The translations under genes and the position numbers were made by a program. Below, piece by piece: positions 1 to 7,617 of a stretch of DNA of 38,693 bases (positions are counted from its first letter, which is position 1; each line of letters starts with the position of its first letter). Source of the stretch: Saccharicrinis sp. (GTDB lineage: Bacteria; Bacteroidota; Bacteroidia; Bacteroidales; Marinilabiliaceae). The stretch is taken from the NCBI GenBank assembly GCA_024635555.1, contig JAGXIO010000071.1, positions 1-38,693 of the forward strand, written 5' to 3'. The notes under the pieces are model-generated. The model searched no databases. It had not been told where the DNA came from and saw nothing but the letters and a program-made list of their open reading frames with translations.

Positions 1-477
1 ATTAATAAATAAACTTTCGACAAAGTGAGCCTCTTTCCTAAACCCTAATCGTTTAACTAATTTGATTGAATTTAGATTCGAGGGGTCAATAGATGTAACT
101 ATACGATGTTTCTTTAATGTATTTAATAAATATTCAATAATGCTTCTTAGCGCTTCAGTTGCATATCCTTTTCCGTGGTATTCCTTATCTAGTGTACATC
201 CAACTTCTACTTGTTTGTTCTCGGGATCAATAAAATGAACTCCTAAATCTCCAATTAACAAATTAGAATGCTGCTCAATAATCACAAATTGAAACCAAGT
301 TTCAGGAATATTAATTTCTTTTGAGATTCCACTAATAAACGCTTCAACTTCTTCTATTTTCGTAGGAATCCAGCCTTGATATTTATTCGTTTCCGAATCA
401 GAACGATATTTGAAAATTGATTCTATATCCTCTATGGATACAGGTCTTATATGTAATCTATCTGTTTTTAATTCCAA
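1..477 (-). CDS. GNAT (RimJ/RimL-like) N-acetyltransferase, 3' end cut by window edge
   Basis: An open frame runs from position 477 off the left edge (159 codons, no stop in the window). It reads LELKTDRLHIRPVSIEDIES at its N-terminus, typical of RimJ/RimL-type acetyltransferases that move acetyl from acetyl-CoA to an amine. The acetyl-CoA loop is visible as EYHGKGYATEALRSI, followed by the classic SIDPSNLNSIKLVKRLGF. About 10-20 C-terminal residues are probably missing. No ATG lies in frame upstream, so the TTG at 477, preceded by an A-rich stretch, is the likely start; ATG codons nearby are in other frames and close at once. It begins 44 bp after the FabH-like stop on the same strand. The family is clear; the substrate is unknown. 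Confidence 0.8.
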   Translation of the reverse strand, partial: MELKTDRLHIRPVSIEDIESIFKYRSDSETNKYQGWIPTKIEEVEAFISGISKEINIPETWFQFVIIEQHSNLLIGDLGVHFIDPENKQVEVGCTLDKEYHGKGYATEALRSIIEYLLNTLKKHRIVTSIDPSNLNSIKLVKRLGFRKEAHFVESLFIN

Positions 478-521
478 TTGGTCATATTTTTCAGGTTGAG
501 CTATTTTGCCATTGTGTACAA

Positions 522-1598
522 CTATGGCATTTTGTACATAAAGGCATTGATATTCATGCCGGCACCAACAGAAGTCATCATTACATAATCGCCACTATTT
601 AGGTTTTGTCCTTTCAGCTTACCACGCATTATTAAATCGAATAGGGTAGGTACAGTGGCCACAGAACTGTTTCCCAATGTATTGATAGTCATTGGCATAA
701 TGCTGTAATCCACTTCTTTTTCGTTATACAAACGATACAAACGCTTTAAAATACCTTCATCCATTTTGGCATTAGCCTGGTGGATAAGTACTTTGTTAAC
801 GTCTTTTAATGTTAAATTGTTGGCATCCAAACACTCTTTAGCTACCATGGGCACATAAGTTAGTGCATAATTGTACAATCTGCGACCGTGCATTTTAAGG
901 TACATGTGGTCGTCGTTAAGCGTTGTATTATAGGAATTACCCATTTGCAGCAGATCGATATGCTCTTCGCTATCTGTTCGTGCAGCATGTTTTAAAATAC
1001 CTACGGGCACATCGCTTTCTACCGCTTGTACAACTACAGCACCGGCTCCATCTGCAAAAAGCATGGAATCTCTATCGTGATCGTCCATCATGCGGCTTAG
1101 TGTATCGGCTCCTATTACCAAGGCACTTTTAGCATCGCCCGATTCTATGTAATACTTTGCTTGTATCATAGCCTGTGTCCAACCGGGGCATCCAAAGGTG
1201 ATATCGTAGGCTACAGTTTTTGGATTTTTTATTTTGAGCTTTTGTTTAACTCTGGAAGCCAATGTGGGCAGCATATCTGGGAAATGACTCCCGTGTTTTA
1301 TGTCGCCCAAGTTATGGGCTACAATAATATAATCGAGTTTTTCTCTGTCGAGATTAGCAGATTTAAGTGCGTTTTCGGCAGCAAAGGTGGCTATGTCGGA
1401 GGTAACAAATTTTTCTTCCGCGAACCGTCTTTCGGTGATATCAGTTATCTGTTCAAATTTTTTAACGATCTCCTCACCAGGTGTTTCGATAGTGGTGCCA
1501 TCGCTGTTTAAAAACAGCCTATTGGCGAAGTCAATGTTTTTAACTACCACAGGTGGGATATATGATCCCGTACCGGTAGCAACCGCATAAATTTTCAT
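522..1598 (-). CDS. 3-oxoacyl-ACP synthase III family protein (FabH-like)
   Basis: A thiolase-fold condensing enzyme that would join an acyl-CoA starter to malonyl-ACP. The full catalytic triad is visible; counted from the upstream ATG at 1625 it is Cys146 (ITFGCPGW), His282 (LIHQAN) and Asn319 (NTLGNSS). The conserved FADGAGAVVV segment is also present. The second ATG (1598, MKIYAVATGTGSYIPP) fits the usual FabH N-terminus; the ATG at 1625 would add nine residues and cannot be excluded. It has no plsX, rpmF or acpP neighbour, so it may be a secondary KAS III for a specialised acyl product rather than the housekeeping FabH. It lies between lpxH and a GNAT gene. The family is sure, the pathway is not. 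Confidence 0.88.
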   Translation of the reverse strand: MKIYAVATGTGSYIPPVVVKNIDFANRLFLNSDGTTIETPGEEIVKKFEQITDITERRFAEEKFVTSDIATFAAENALKSANLDREKLDYIIVAHNLGDIKHGSHFPDMLPTLASRVKQKLKIKNPKTVAYDITFGCPGWTQAMIQAKYYIESGDAKSALVIGADTLSRMMDDHDRDSMLFADGAGAVVVQAVESDVPVGILKHAARTDSEEHIDLLQMGNSYNTTLNDDHMYLKMHGRRLYNYALTYVPMVAKECLDANNLTLKDVNKVLIHQANAKMDEGILKRLYRLYNEKEVDYSIMPMTINTLGNSSVATVPTLFDLIMRGKLKGQNLNSGDYVMMTSVGAGMNINAFMYKMP

Positions 1599-1711
1599 AT
1601 GTTTATAATTGATTCTATTTGCCATATGGAACTCGCCATTAAAATAATTCTCCTCCCACTATAGCTGGACAGGTTAGGTAAGAGGAGACTCTTATGGCTC
1701 GTTTCATGTGC

Positions 1712-2464
1712 TTACTTTAAAAATTTCAATTCAAATGTTGCGCCATCCCAAACACCGTAGGAGCGATGGTTTACCCAATCGCCCAAGTATATAAAATGGC
1801 TATTTTCTTTAAATTTTGTATTTAGTGCAATATGCCGATGTCCAAAAACAAAATAATCAAAGTGCTCTTGTTCAAGCACATCTCTTGCATGAAGCATTAA
1901 CCATTCCCTATCTTCGCCCAAAAAATTTGCTTCATCAGAATTTTCGTTTTTTATACGACTCTGTTTGGACCACTTACGGGCAAAGCCTACTCCAAAGTTA
2001 GGATGGAGGCGTGCAAACATCCATTGCAGTATTTTATTGGTGAATATTTTTTTTAAAAAATTGTAGTTTTTATCATATGGGCCTAAACCATCGCCGTGTG
2101 CCAGGTAAAATTTTTTGCCATTGAATTCGGTTTTTAAGGGATGATGGTGTACAATCATCCCTGTTTCGCGGGGTAAGTAGTCAAACACCCAAACATCGTG
2201 GTTGCCGGTAAAAAAATGAACCGGAATACCACTATCTGTCAACTCACATATCTTGCCCATGAATCTGCTGAATCCGCGGGGTACCACATGTCGGTACTCA
2301 AACCAAAAATCAAAAATATCACCTAGCAAATATAACTCCGCAACATCAGTTTTAATAGAATCTAACCAATCTACAAATATCTTTTCGTGCTTTCTTCCAT
2401 CTTTAATTGATGGGGCTCCAAGATGCACATCGGAGGCAAAATAAATCTTCTTCCCTTTTTCCAA
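1712..2464 (-). CDS. lpxH: UDP-2,3-diacylglucosamine diphosphatase
   Basis: A membrane-associated metallophosphoesterase of lipid A synthesis that cleaves UDP-2,3-diacylglucosamine to lipid X and UMP. All metal-binding blocks are present in order: DVHLG (12-16), GDIFDFWFEY (from 48), TGNHD (86-90), HGDG (123-126) and GHRH (208-211). The 250-aa length fits Bacteroidota LpxH. The start is TTG at 2464: an in-frame stop lies five codons upstream and no ATG falls between. A TAnnTTTG promoter box sits about 25 bp upstream. It is followed, after 113 bp, by the FabH-like gene on the same strand. Confidence 0.9.
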   Translation of the reverse strand: MEKGKKIYFASDVHLGAPSIKDGRKHEKIFVDWLDSIKTDVAELYLLGDIFDFWFEYRHVVPRGFSRFMGKICELTDSGIPVHFFTGNHDVWVFDYLPRETGMIVHHHPLKTEFNGKKFYLAHGDGLGPYDKNYNFLKKIFTNKILQWMFARLHPNFGVGFARKWSKQSRIKNENSDEANFLGEDREWLMLHARDVLEQEHFDYFVFGHRHIALNTKFKENSHFIYLGDWVNHRSYGVWDGATFELKFLK

Positions 2465-2804
2465 GTTTTTTAAATCTTAAACAATGCACAAAGATATTAG
2501 TTTTATCAAAGGAAAAAAGACAAAATATCATTGAATTTTCCCATAAAATATTCTAACTCAAATCATCTACTCCCTATCCATTGCAAGCTTACCCTACTAT
2601 TTGCAAGCAAAAATCTTTCACATGTATGATTGAATGTTTTGCATTTATTGAATTAAGTTTCATACATGATTGAATGTATGTGGTTTCATCTCTTTGTTAA
2701 CATCCAGTTTTAGTACGAATAGGCCTGTGGTTTAATCAATACGTGGGTATTTTAATCGTTTTTCAATCGTTCCCATTCAATGTCTTTTTCGTGTTCCCCA
2801 GGCT
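2465..2804. other. 340-bp intergenic region with a 12-bp direct repeat
   Basis: There is no convincing gene between lpxH and the YkvA gene. It holds the lpxH promoter box and two exact copies of ATGATTGAATGT, at 2626-2637 and 2666-2677, so their starts are 40 bp apart. ATGT/ACAT-rich flanks make the block partly palindromic. It could bind a regulator or be simple low-complexity sequence. Confidence 0.4.
2489..2496 (-). promoter_or_regulatory. Putative -7 box (TATCTTTG) for lpxH
   Basis: TATCTTTG on the minus strand matches the Bacteroidota TAnnTTTG consensus and would place transcription start about 20 nt before the lpxH TTG codon. The -33 TTTG is not at ideal spacing: the nearest candidate is about 24 nt away. 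This is a motif match only. Confidence 0.35.
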
Positions 2805-3197
2805 CTATGATACTTTGCTTTCGACTGTAGTATTTAATTTGTTTTTACTTTTTATGATGGTTGTTGCGATGGTTGCGGCAGTAGCAACAATAATTGTAGC
2901 ATCATCACTCAATCCAATGAAGGGAACCAAATCGGGTATGGCATCCAATGGAGTAATGGTATATATCAATGCTGCCAAAGGCAACACTTTTTGCGAGAAT
3001 GGGATGTTGGTACTTTTTATAACACCCCATAAATCCAGCACTTTATCCCACACCCCTTTTAATCCACCTTTATTCATGGTAAATAACTCATCTTTAACGG
3101 ATAAAATATCATCCTTACATGCCCTTTGCTTCATGCTGTTGAGCATAAAGAAAGCATGTTTAATAACTTTTATCTTGATGGGGGTATTTAATTTCAT
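2805..3197 (-). CDS. YkvA family protein (DUF1232)
   Basis: A 130-residue protein whose central part, LPLAALIYTITPLDAIPDLV followed by PFIGLSDDATII, is the DUF1232/YkvA signature: a hydrophobic segment with a conserved P-D-xIPD core, here at about residues 70-105. A second hydrophobic Ala/Ile/Thr-rich stretch follows it, so it is probably a small inner-membrane protein. Function is unknown in the family as a whole. A 194-aa open frame on the plus strand over this gene (2743-3327) is its shadow. It has no close operon partner: 171 bp separate it from the lipoprotein gene upstream and 340 bp from lpxH downstream. Confidence 0.8.
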   Translation of the reverse strand: MKLNTPIKIKVIKHAFFMLNSMKQRACKDDILSVKDELFTMNKGGLKGVWDKVLDLWGVIKSTNIPFSQKVLPLAALIYTITPLDAIPDLVPFIGLSDDATIIVATAATIATTIIKSKNKLNTTVESKVS

Positions 3198-3368
3198 GTG
3201 GTTTATATCAATACTTCGGTATATTTTTGTAACTATCAGAATGTTAGAGTTTTTTATTAGCTACGCAACTTATTCTAACACGTTGATAATATGGCGTTTG
3301 CAAATAAGTCTAATGTCTATTATCTAAAATCTAACGATCTATTGTTATATAGAAAATTTATTATACTG

Positions 3369-3851
3369 TTACCAAACAAAAACAACCCTAAAATTATAGT
3401 CAGCCAATATGTTGTCATCTCTTCCTAAGTCCGAAGCTTGAATATAGAAGGCTACTGTACTTGGAGATCCAAGCTCGAAATCACAGCTTATAGTTTCGGT
3501 ATATTTAAATTCATTACCTTGATCGTCCTCTTCCCAATACGTATTTACGTAAGGAAGTATTTTTTGTAGTTCATCGTTCCCTTGTTGCCCTATAAAGACA
3601 TACCCAACCTGCAATCCATCCTCATAAATAGCATTTGTAAGTTCTGGGATATCAAATACTATAAAATAGCGTCCTTGTTCATTGTCCCATTGCCAATCTT
3701 CTTTTTCAGCCGTTACATTTATAATTTCCTTTTGCAGACCTTCGTATATAACAGGCGCAACAGTTTCTTTTTTACACGAATAGGATGCAAAAATCATAAG
3801 CATAATGATTGCTACGTGTTTCAATAACGAAATTCTCTTTTTATTCATCAT
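3369..3851 (-). CDS. Putative lipoprotein, function unknown
   Basis: A 160-aa protein with a lipoprotein signal: a basic N-terminus (MMNKKRISLLKH), a hydrophobic stretch IIMLMIFA, then the lipobox SYSC at about residues 23-26 followed by KK. The mature part is acidic, with alternating aromatic and polar residues suggesting beta structure (WQWDNEQGRYFIVFDIPEL). No domain is recognised. It starts 12 bp after the stop of the secreted-protein gene upstream, so the two are probably cotranscribed and may act together at the cell surface. Either of the first two Met codons could start it. Confidence 0.7.
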   Translation of the reverse strand: MMNKKRISLLKHVAIIMLMIFASYSCKKETVAPVIYEGLQKEIINVTAEKEDWQWDNEQGRYFIVFDIPELTNAIYEDGLQVGYVFIGQQGNDELQKILPYVNTYWEEDDQGNEFKYTETISCDFELGSPSTVAFYIQASDLGRDDNILADYNFRVVFVW

Positions 3852-3863
3852 ATGTAATTAAAA

Positions 3864-4367
3864 TTAGTAAATCATACCATTCTCTCTGTTTTTGCGAACG
3901 TCATTTCGGTGTTCTTCCCAACGCTTTCTTCTATTGTCCTTTTTTATTGTTTTTAATAATGTTGGTGTCACCACGTTTAAATCAATTTTTAAGGTGTCAG
4001 ATAGTTCTTTTTTTAAGCTATAAGCATTAAGAACTTCAGATTCATTTCTTAAAAAAGAGGCATAGTACTTATTTAACTTTTCAACTTTTTCTTTCTGAAT
4101 CAAAACTTCGTCGGCACTTATGTGATTTCGACAAATTATGGTGTTATCAGAGTAGGCCATTAAATAGTAAGCGTTTTCATTCTTCGATAAAATAAAATAG
4201 TCCACGCTATCTGGGCTGTATATTTCAAAAAGAAGGTATTTATCAATCTCTTGCCTATCAATTGTATCGCCTATTGTTGGATGCAATTGATAAGGCTGAT
4301 CTTGCGCATCAACTGATGTGGATAAAAATAGGGTAACAAAAATCGAGAGTAGAATTAGTTTTCGCAT
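3864..4367 (-). CDS. Small secreted protein, function unknown
   Basis: A 167-aa protein with an N-terminal signal peptide (MRKLILLSIFVTLFLSTSVDA, likely cleavage after VDA-Q). The mature protein is charged; its C-terminal 40 residues are very basic (KTIKKDNRRKRWEEHRND). No known family is recognised. It starts 19 bp after the rfbB stop and ends 12 bp before the lipoprotein gene, so it belongs to the same transcription unit. Its codon use looks like its neighbours' and the frame is intact. Confidence 0.65.
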   Translation of the reverse strand: MRKLILLSIFVTLFLSTSVDAQDQPYQLHPTIGDTIDRQEIDKYLLFEIYSPDSVDYFILSKNENAYYLMAYSDNTIICRNHISADEVLIQKEKVEKLNKYYASFLRNESEVLNAYSLKKELSDTLKIDLNVVTPTLLKTIKKDNRRKRWEEHRNDVRKNRENGMIY

Positions 4368-4386
4368 GATTGTTAGATATGTAAAT

Positions 4387-5439
4387 TTACCTTTCTACGT
4401 ATTGCTGCTGGTAATAGCTTTCGTAAGTTCCATCGGTAATGTTGTTCATCCATTTCTCGTTGGCCAGATACCAGTCAATGGTTTTTTCTATTCCCTCTTC
4501 AAACTGCAACGAAGGTTTCCATCCTAATTCTTTCATCAGTTTTGAGGAGTCGATGGCATAACGCATATCGTGGCCTGCACGGTCTTTAACGTATGTGATA
4601 AGGCTAGCGCAGGTTCCTGCAGTGCGGTTTAATTTGCGATCTAACACTTCGCACATCTTTTTTATCAAATCAATATTGGTCCATTCGTTGATGCCCCCAA
4701 TGTTGTAGGTTTCGCCATTTTTCCCCTGGTGAAAAATCAGGTCGATAGCCCTAGCATGATCGATTACATACAACCAGTCGCGCACATTTTCGCCTTTACC
4801 ATAAATGGGGATAGGCTTCATTTTTTTAATGTTGTTGATGGCTAGCGGTATTAGCTTTTCAGGAAACTGGTTGGGGCCGTAGTTGTTAGAGCAGTTAGAA
4901 ATAACGATGGGCATGCCGTAGGTATGGTGGTAGGCTCGCACCAGGTGGTCGCTACTGGCTTTGGAGGAGGAATAGGGGCTGCGCGGATCGTAGGAGGTCG
5001 TTTCGGTAAAAAGACCGGTTGCTCCTAACGAACCATACACCTCGTCGGTGCTGATATGATAAAATAGCTTATCCTTTTAGTTGCCGTGCCAAATAGATTT
5101 GGCGGCATTTAAAAGGTTTACCGTTCCCAGAATATTGGTGCGGATAAACGAAAGCGGATCAGAAATAGAACGATCCACATGACTTTCAGCTGCTAAATGG
5201 ATAACGCTATCGAATTGATGTTTAGCAAACAGTTTATTCATTGCCTCTTCGGATACGATATCGCCCTTAATAAAGGTATAGTTGGGTTCGTTCTCGATAT
5301 CTGTGAGGTTTTCGAGATTACCAGCATACGTAAGGGCATCCAAATTATAAATATGGTATTGGGGATATTGCTGAACGAACAAACGAACCACATGGGAACC
5401 GATAAATCCGGCTCCTCCTGTTATGAGTATCTTTTTCAT
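4387..5439 (-). pseudogene. rfbB: dTDP-glucose 4,6-dehydratase, interrupted by an in-frame stop
   Basis: A short-chain dehydrogenase that converts dTDP-glucose to dTDP-4-keto-6-deoxyglucose on the way to rhamnose and other deoxysugars. The N-terminal part (5439-5077) has the NAD-binding GGAGFIGSH at residues 8-16 and ends at a TAA in codon 121. The same frame then continues without shift through KDKLFYHISTDEVYG, with the catalytic Thr131-Asp132-Glu133, and the YxxxK pair Tyr156/Lys160, to a normal C-terminus. The total of 350 codons is the usual RfbB length. One base (TTA or similar to TAA) explains the break, so this is a nonsense allele or a sequence error. The GTG at 5040 is not a natural start. 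The first codon overlaps the upstream 57-aa gene (ATGA). No rfbA, rfbC or rfbD is nearby. Confidence 0.88.
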
Positions 5440-5609
5440 TTATATGAGTTTTTTAATGCATATTGTTTATGGGTGTTACTTTGAGATTTCTTTTTAATCT
5501 CAAGTTTTCTCTTAGCAATAAAACTACTAAGTTTTTTCTCCTGGTCTTTAGTTAGGGGTTTGCCTTCAATTACAAAATCCACCCCTTTTGGCTCTTTTAT
5601 AAATCCCAT
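5436..5609 (-). CDS. 57-aa protein coupled to the GNAT-like gene and rfbB
   Basis: A complete small frame from the ATG at 5609 to a TGA at 5436-5438. It begins MGFIKEPKGVDFVIEGKPLT and has a lysine-rich C-terminal half, probably helical (DQEKKLSSFIAKRKLEIKKK). It starts one base after the stop of the GNAT-like gene and its TGA overlaps the rfbB ATG as ATGA, so the three genes look translationally coupled. It is below common ORF size cut-offs and easily missed. It seems to resemble small proteins found beside similar GNAT-like genes in other Bacteroidota (from memory, unverified). An accessory or antitoxin role is only a guess. Confidence 0.6.
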   Translation of the reverse strand: MGFIKEPKGVDFVIEGKPLTKDQEKKLSSFIAKRKLEIKKKSQSNTHKQYALKNSYK

Positions 5610-5610
5610 A

Positions 5611-6140
5611 TTATTTTGGTTTAAAATATTTATCTACTAATTTTTTAGCGGCAATAGAATCAATGACCATTAAGTGACAACCAAAATGATATGCCCCAAG
5701 TGCTTTAATATAATGGTCTATCAGATTTGTTTTTGACTCAAATAACACAAAGCCTTCCCCTCCTCTCTGGAACGAAACTTTACAAGCATAAGCAACCAAA
5801 TTCCCCGGCACTCCTTCATATAGTTTTTTGATACCACGGTTATACGGAGCACTTTCAAGTAAAAACATATAAACATGATCAATGCGAACAGTGAAACTAA
5901 TCAATCCTTGTACAATACCAGGACTATCAACAATTGTCAATTTATATACTTCTCTATCTGGTTGATTGAATTCGTACCTCCAATTAAACAACCAGCCTTT
6001 TGATTTTGTAATCATCTTAAAATCCGATTTTGCCAATAATGAAACATCTGTCTGAAAACTATCTCCACTTATTGTATTCAGAATCGAATCTGTTATTTAT
6101 CAATCTCAAAATCAAGTTTGTATATATCTTGTTTTATCAT
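5611..6140 (-). pseudogene. GNAT-like acetyltransferase gene with an apparent -1 frameshift
   Basis: The main open frame covers 5611 to about 6093 and encodes SILNTISGDSFQTDV..., then KGWLFNWRYEF, and a GNAT-like C-terminal half (GVPGNLVAYACKVSFQRGGE, then FESKTNLIDHYIKALGA and a final KLVDKYF). This frame has no ATG at its 5' end; its first possible start is the TTG at 6036. In another frame an ATG at 6140 gives MIKQDIYKLDFEIDK and stops at 6093-6095, exactly where the main frame opens. One missing T in the AAAT run near 6095 would join them as ...EIDKLTDSILN, making about 176 aa. I read this as a one-base deletion or a sequencing error. The protein may still be made in short form from 6036. 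GNAT membership is a pattern judgement, not a domain search. Confidence 0.55.
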
Positions 6141-6286
6141 ACACAAATATACAAAAAATCATGATGCATTTAAGATGTTGTGCCTCTAGCCTTTTCTCAT
6201 AAAACTTGGGTGTAATCCTTCGATATTTCAAATTATTTAATAAAATCAATCTACTTAATTATTGCAATATATCATTTAAGTTGATT

Positions 6287-6320
6287 AAAAAAAAGGCTGC
6301 CCTTAGTGGAACAGCCTTTC
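6287..6320 (-). terminator. Rho-independent terminator of galE
   Basis: Read on the minus strand: stem AAGGCTG / CAGCCTT around a 12-nt loop, followed by a run of eight T. It lies 47 bp past the galE stop. Confidence 0.8.
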
Positions 6321-6366
6321 GTATTGATGAATGTTATTTAATTGTTTGCGAATAGTAATCGGTAAG

Positions 6367-7395
6367 CTATTTAATCCCTCTTATATTTTTCTCCCATTTC
6401 CATGCCGAAGCGAGTGTTTCTTCCAAGGTTTTTTCTGCTTTCCATCCCAGCTCTTTGTTTCCATAAGATGTGTCGGCCCATATTTTTTCAATGTCGCCTT
6501 CTCTTCTGTCCACTATTTTGTATTTTAAATCTACCCCGTTTACTTTTATAAAGGCTTTAACCAATTGCATAACAGAGTAACCCTCGCCTGTACCTACATT
6601 AAAATACTCGTAGTTGGCTTTATTGGTGTGTTGCAACAAGCGATTAATAGCCACTACGTGCGCTTTTGACAAATCCACTACATTAATATAATCGCGGATG
6701 GCAGTTCCATCGGGGGTCTCGTAATCGTCGCCAAAAATGCTAAGTTCGTTGCGTAAACCGGCAGCTGTTTGGGTTATAAAAGGTACCAGATTGTTGGGCA
6801 CACCAACGGGCAGCTCACCTATTAAAGCCGTTGGGTGGGCACCAATAGGATTAAAATAACGGAGTGCAATGCAATTCACATCTTTGTTTACCTTGGCAAA
6901 GTCGCGCAAAATATCTTCGGCTATGGCCTTTGTATTTCCGTAGGGCGATTCAGCAGGCTTGCGTGGTGTTGATTCGGTAACGGGCAATACATCAGGCTGA
7001 CCGTAAACAGTGCACGAAGAAGAGAACACCATGTGGGCAATGCCGTATTTTTTCATCCCTGCCAATAGGTTCATCAGCGAGTTGAGGTTGTTACGATAGT
7101 ACTCCAAAGGTTTTTGAACCGATTCGCCTACCGCTTTAAAAGCAGCAAAATGAATAATAGCCTCAATTTTACTGTACTTTGTAAAAAATGCATCGGTTAA
7201 AGCACTATCCGATAAATCGAATTGCTCAAAAATGGGACGGATACCCGTAATTTTTTGGATGTTATCGAGCACCTCTATTTGCGAGTTCGATAGGTCATCC
7301 ACAATAACCACTTCGAAACCTGAATGCTGTAATTCAACCACTGTATGCGAACCAATGTAGCCGGTTCCGCCGGTAACTAATATTTGCTTACTCAT
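6367..7395 (-). CDS. galE: UDP-glucose 4-epimerase
   Basis: A cytosolic extended short-chain dehydrogenase that interconverts UDP-glucose and UDP-galactose with bound NAD. The NAD-binding motif GGTGYIGSH is at residues 8-16, the catalytic Ser/Thr region is SSSCTVYG, and the YxxxK pair lies in SPYGNTK. The RYFNPIGAHP and NVGTGEGYSVMQLV blocks are typical of GalE. The 342-aa length is normal and the frame is intact. It stands alone: a terminator follows it, and the divergent HU/SPOR gene lies 222 bp on the other side. It supplies UDP-galactose for surface glycans. Confidence 0.93.
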   Translation of the reverse strand: MSKQILVTGGTGYIGSHTVVELQHSGFEVVIVDDLSNSQIEVLDNIQKITGIRPIFEQFDLSDSALTDAFFTKYSKIEAIIHFAAFKAVGESVQKPLEYYRNNLNSLMNLLAGMKKYGIAHMVFSSSCTVYGQPDVLPVTESTPRKPAESPYGNTKAIAEDILRDFAKVNKDVNCIALRYFNPIGAHPTALIGELPVGVPNNLVPFITQTAAGLRNELSIFGDDYETPDGTAIRDYINVVDLSKAHVVAINRLLQHTNKANYEYFNVGTGEGYSVMQLVKAFIKVNGVDLKYKIVDRREGDIEKIWADTSYGNKELGWKAEKTLEETLASAWKWEKNIRGIK

Positions 7396-7580
7396 ATCTG
7401 ATATTAAAAAATTATAACTTGTTGCCTTTGGCTGCGTAAAAGTAACAAATAAACTGCTAAATCAAATATTTATTTTTAGGTAATTATAGATAATTAACTG
7501 ATATTAAACCAATTAAACTGGTAGGTACTGGTAGATATTAACGTGTTATCAACAGGGTGTTAATATTTGATGTGTTGAGT

Positions 7581-7613
7581 TTTGTATAACCCAAGTTTTT
7601 TTTGCTAATTTTG
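7581..7613 (+). promoter_or_regulatory. Full Bacteroidota promoter for the HU/SPOR gene
   Basis: TTTG at 7581-7584, a 21-nt spacer, then TAATTTTG at 7606-7613. This fits the TTTG-N19-21-TAnnTTTG consensus at every fixed position. The -7 box ends only four bases before the ATG at 7618, so the predicted transcript would have almost no leader. Confidence 0.6.
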
Positions 7614-7617
7614 TTCT

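Noticed and set aside
1649-1688. TCTCCTC / GAGGAGA inverted repeat after lpxH as a terminator
   Set aside because: The stem is only 7 bp with a 26-nt loop and no T-run, so it is too weak to call.
2743-3327. 194-aa plus-strand frame over the YkvA gene
   Set aside because: It overlaps a recognisable DUF1232 gene on the other strand; its composition is that of a complementary shadow.
4387-5040. Separate short dehydratase gene starting at GTG 5040
   Set aside because: The GTG encodes the Val of the STDEVYG motif, in the same frame as the N-terminal half; this is one gene with an internal stop, not two genes.
6144-6151. TATATTTG as the promoter of the GNAT-like gene
   Set aside because: It would start transcription at or after the ATG at 6140 and has no -33 TTTG, so a chance match in AT-rich sequence is likelier.
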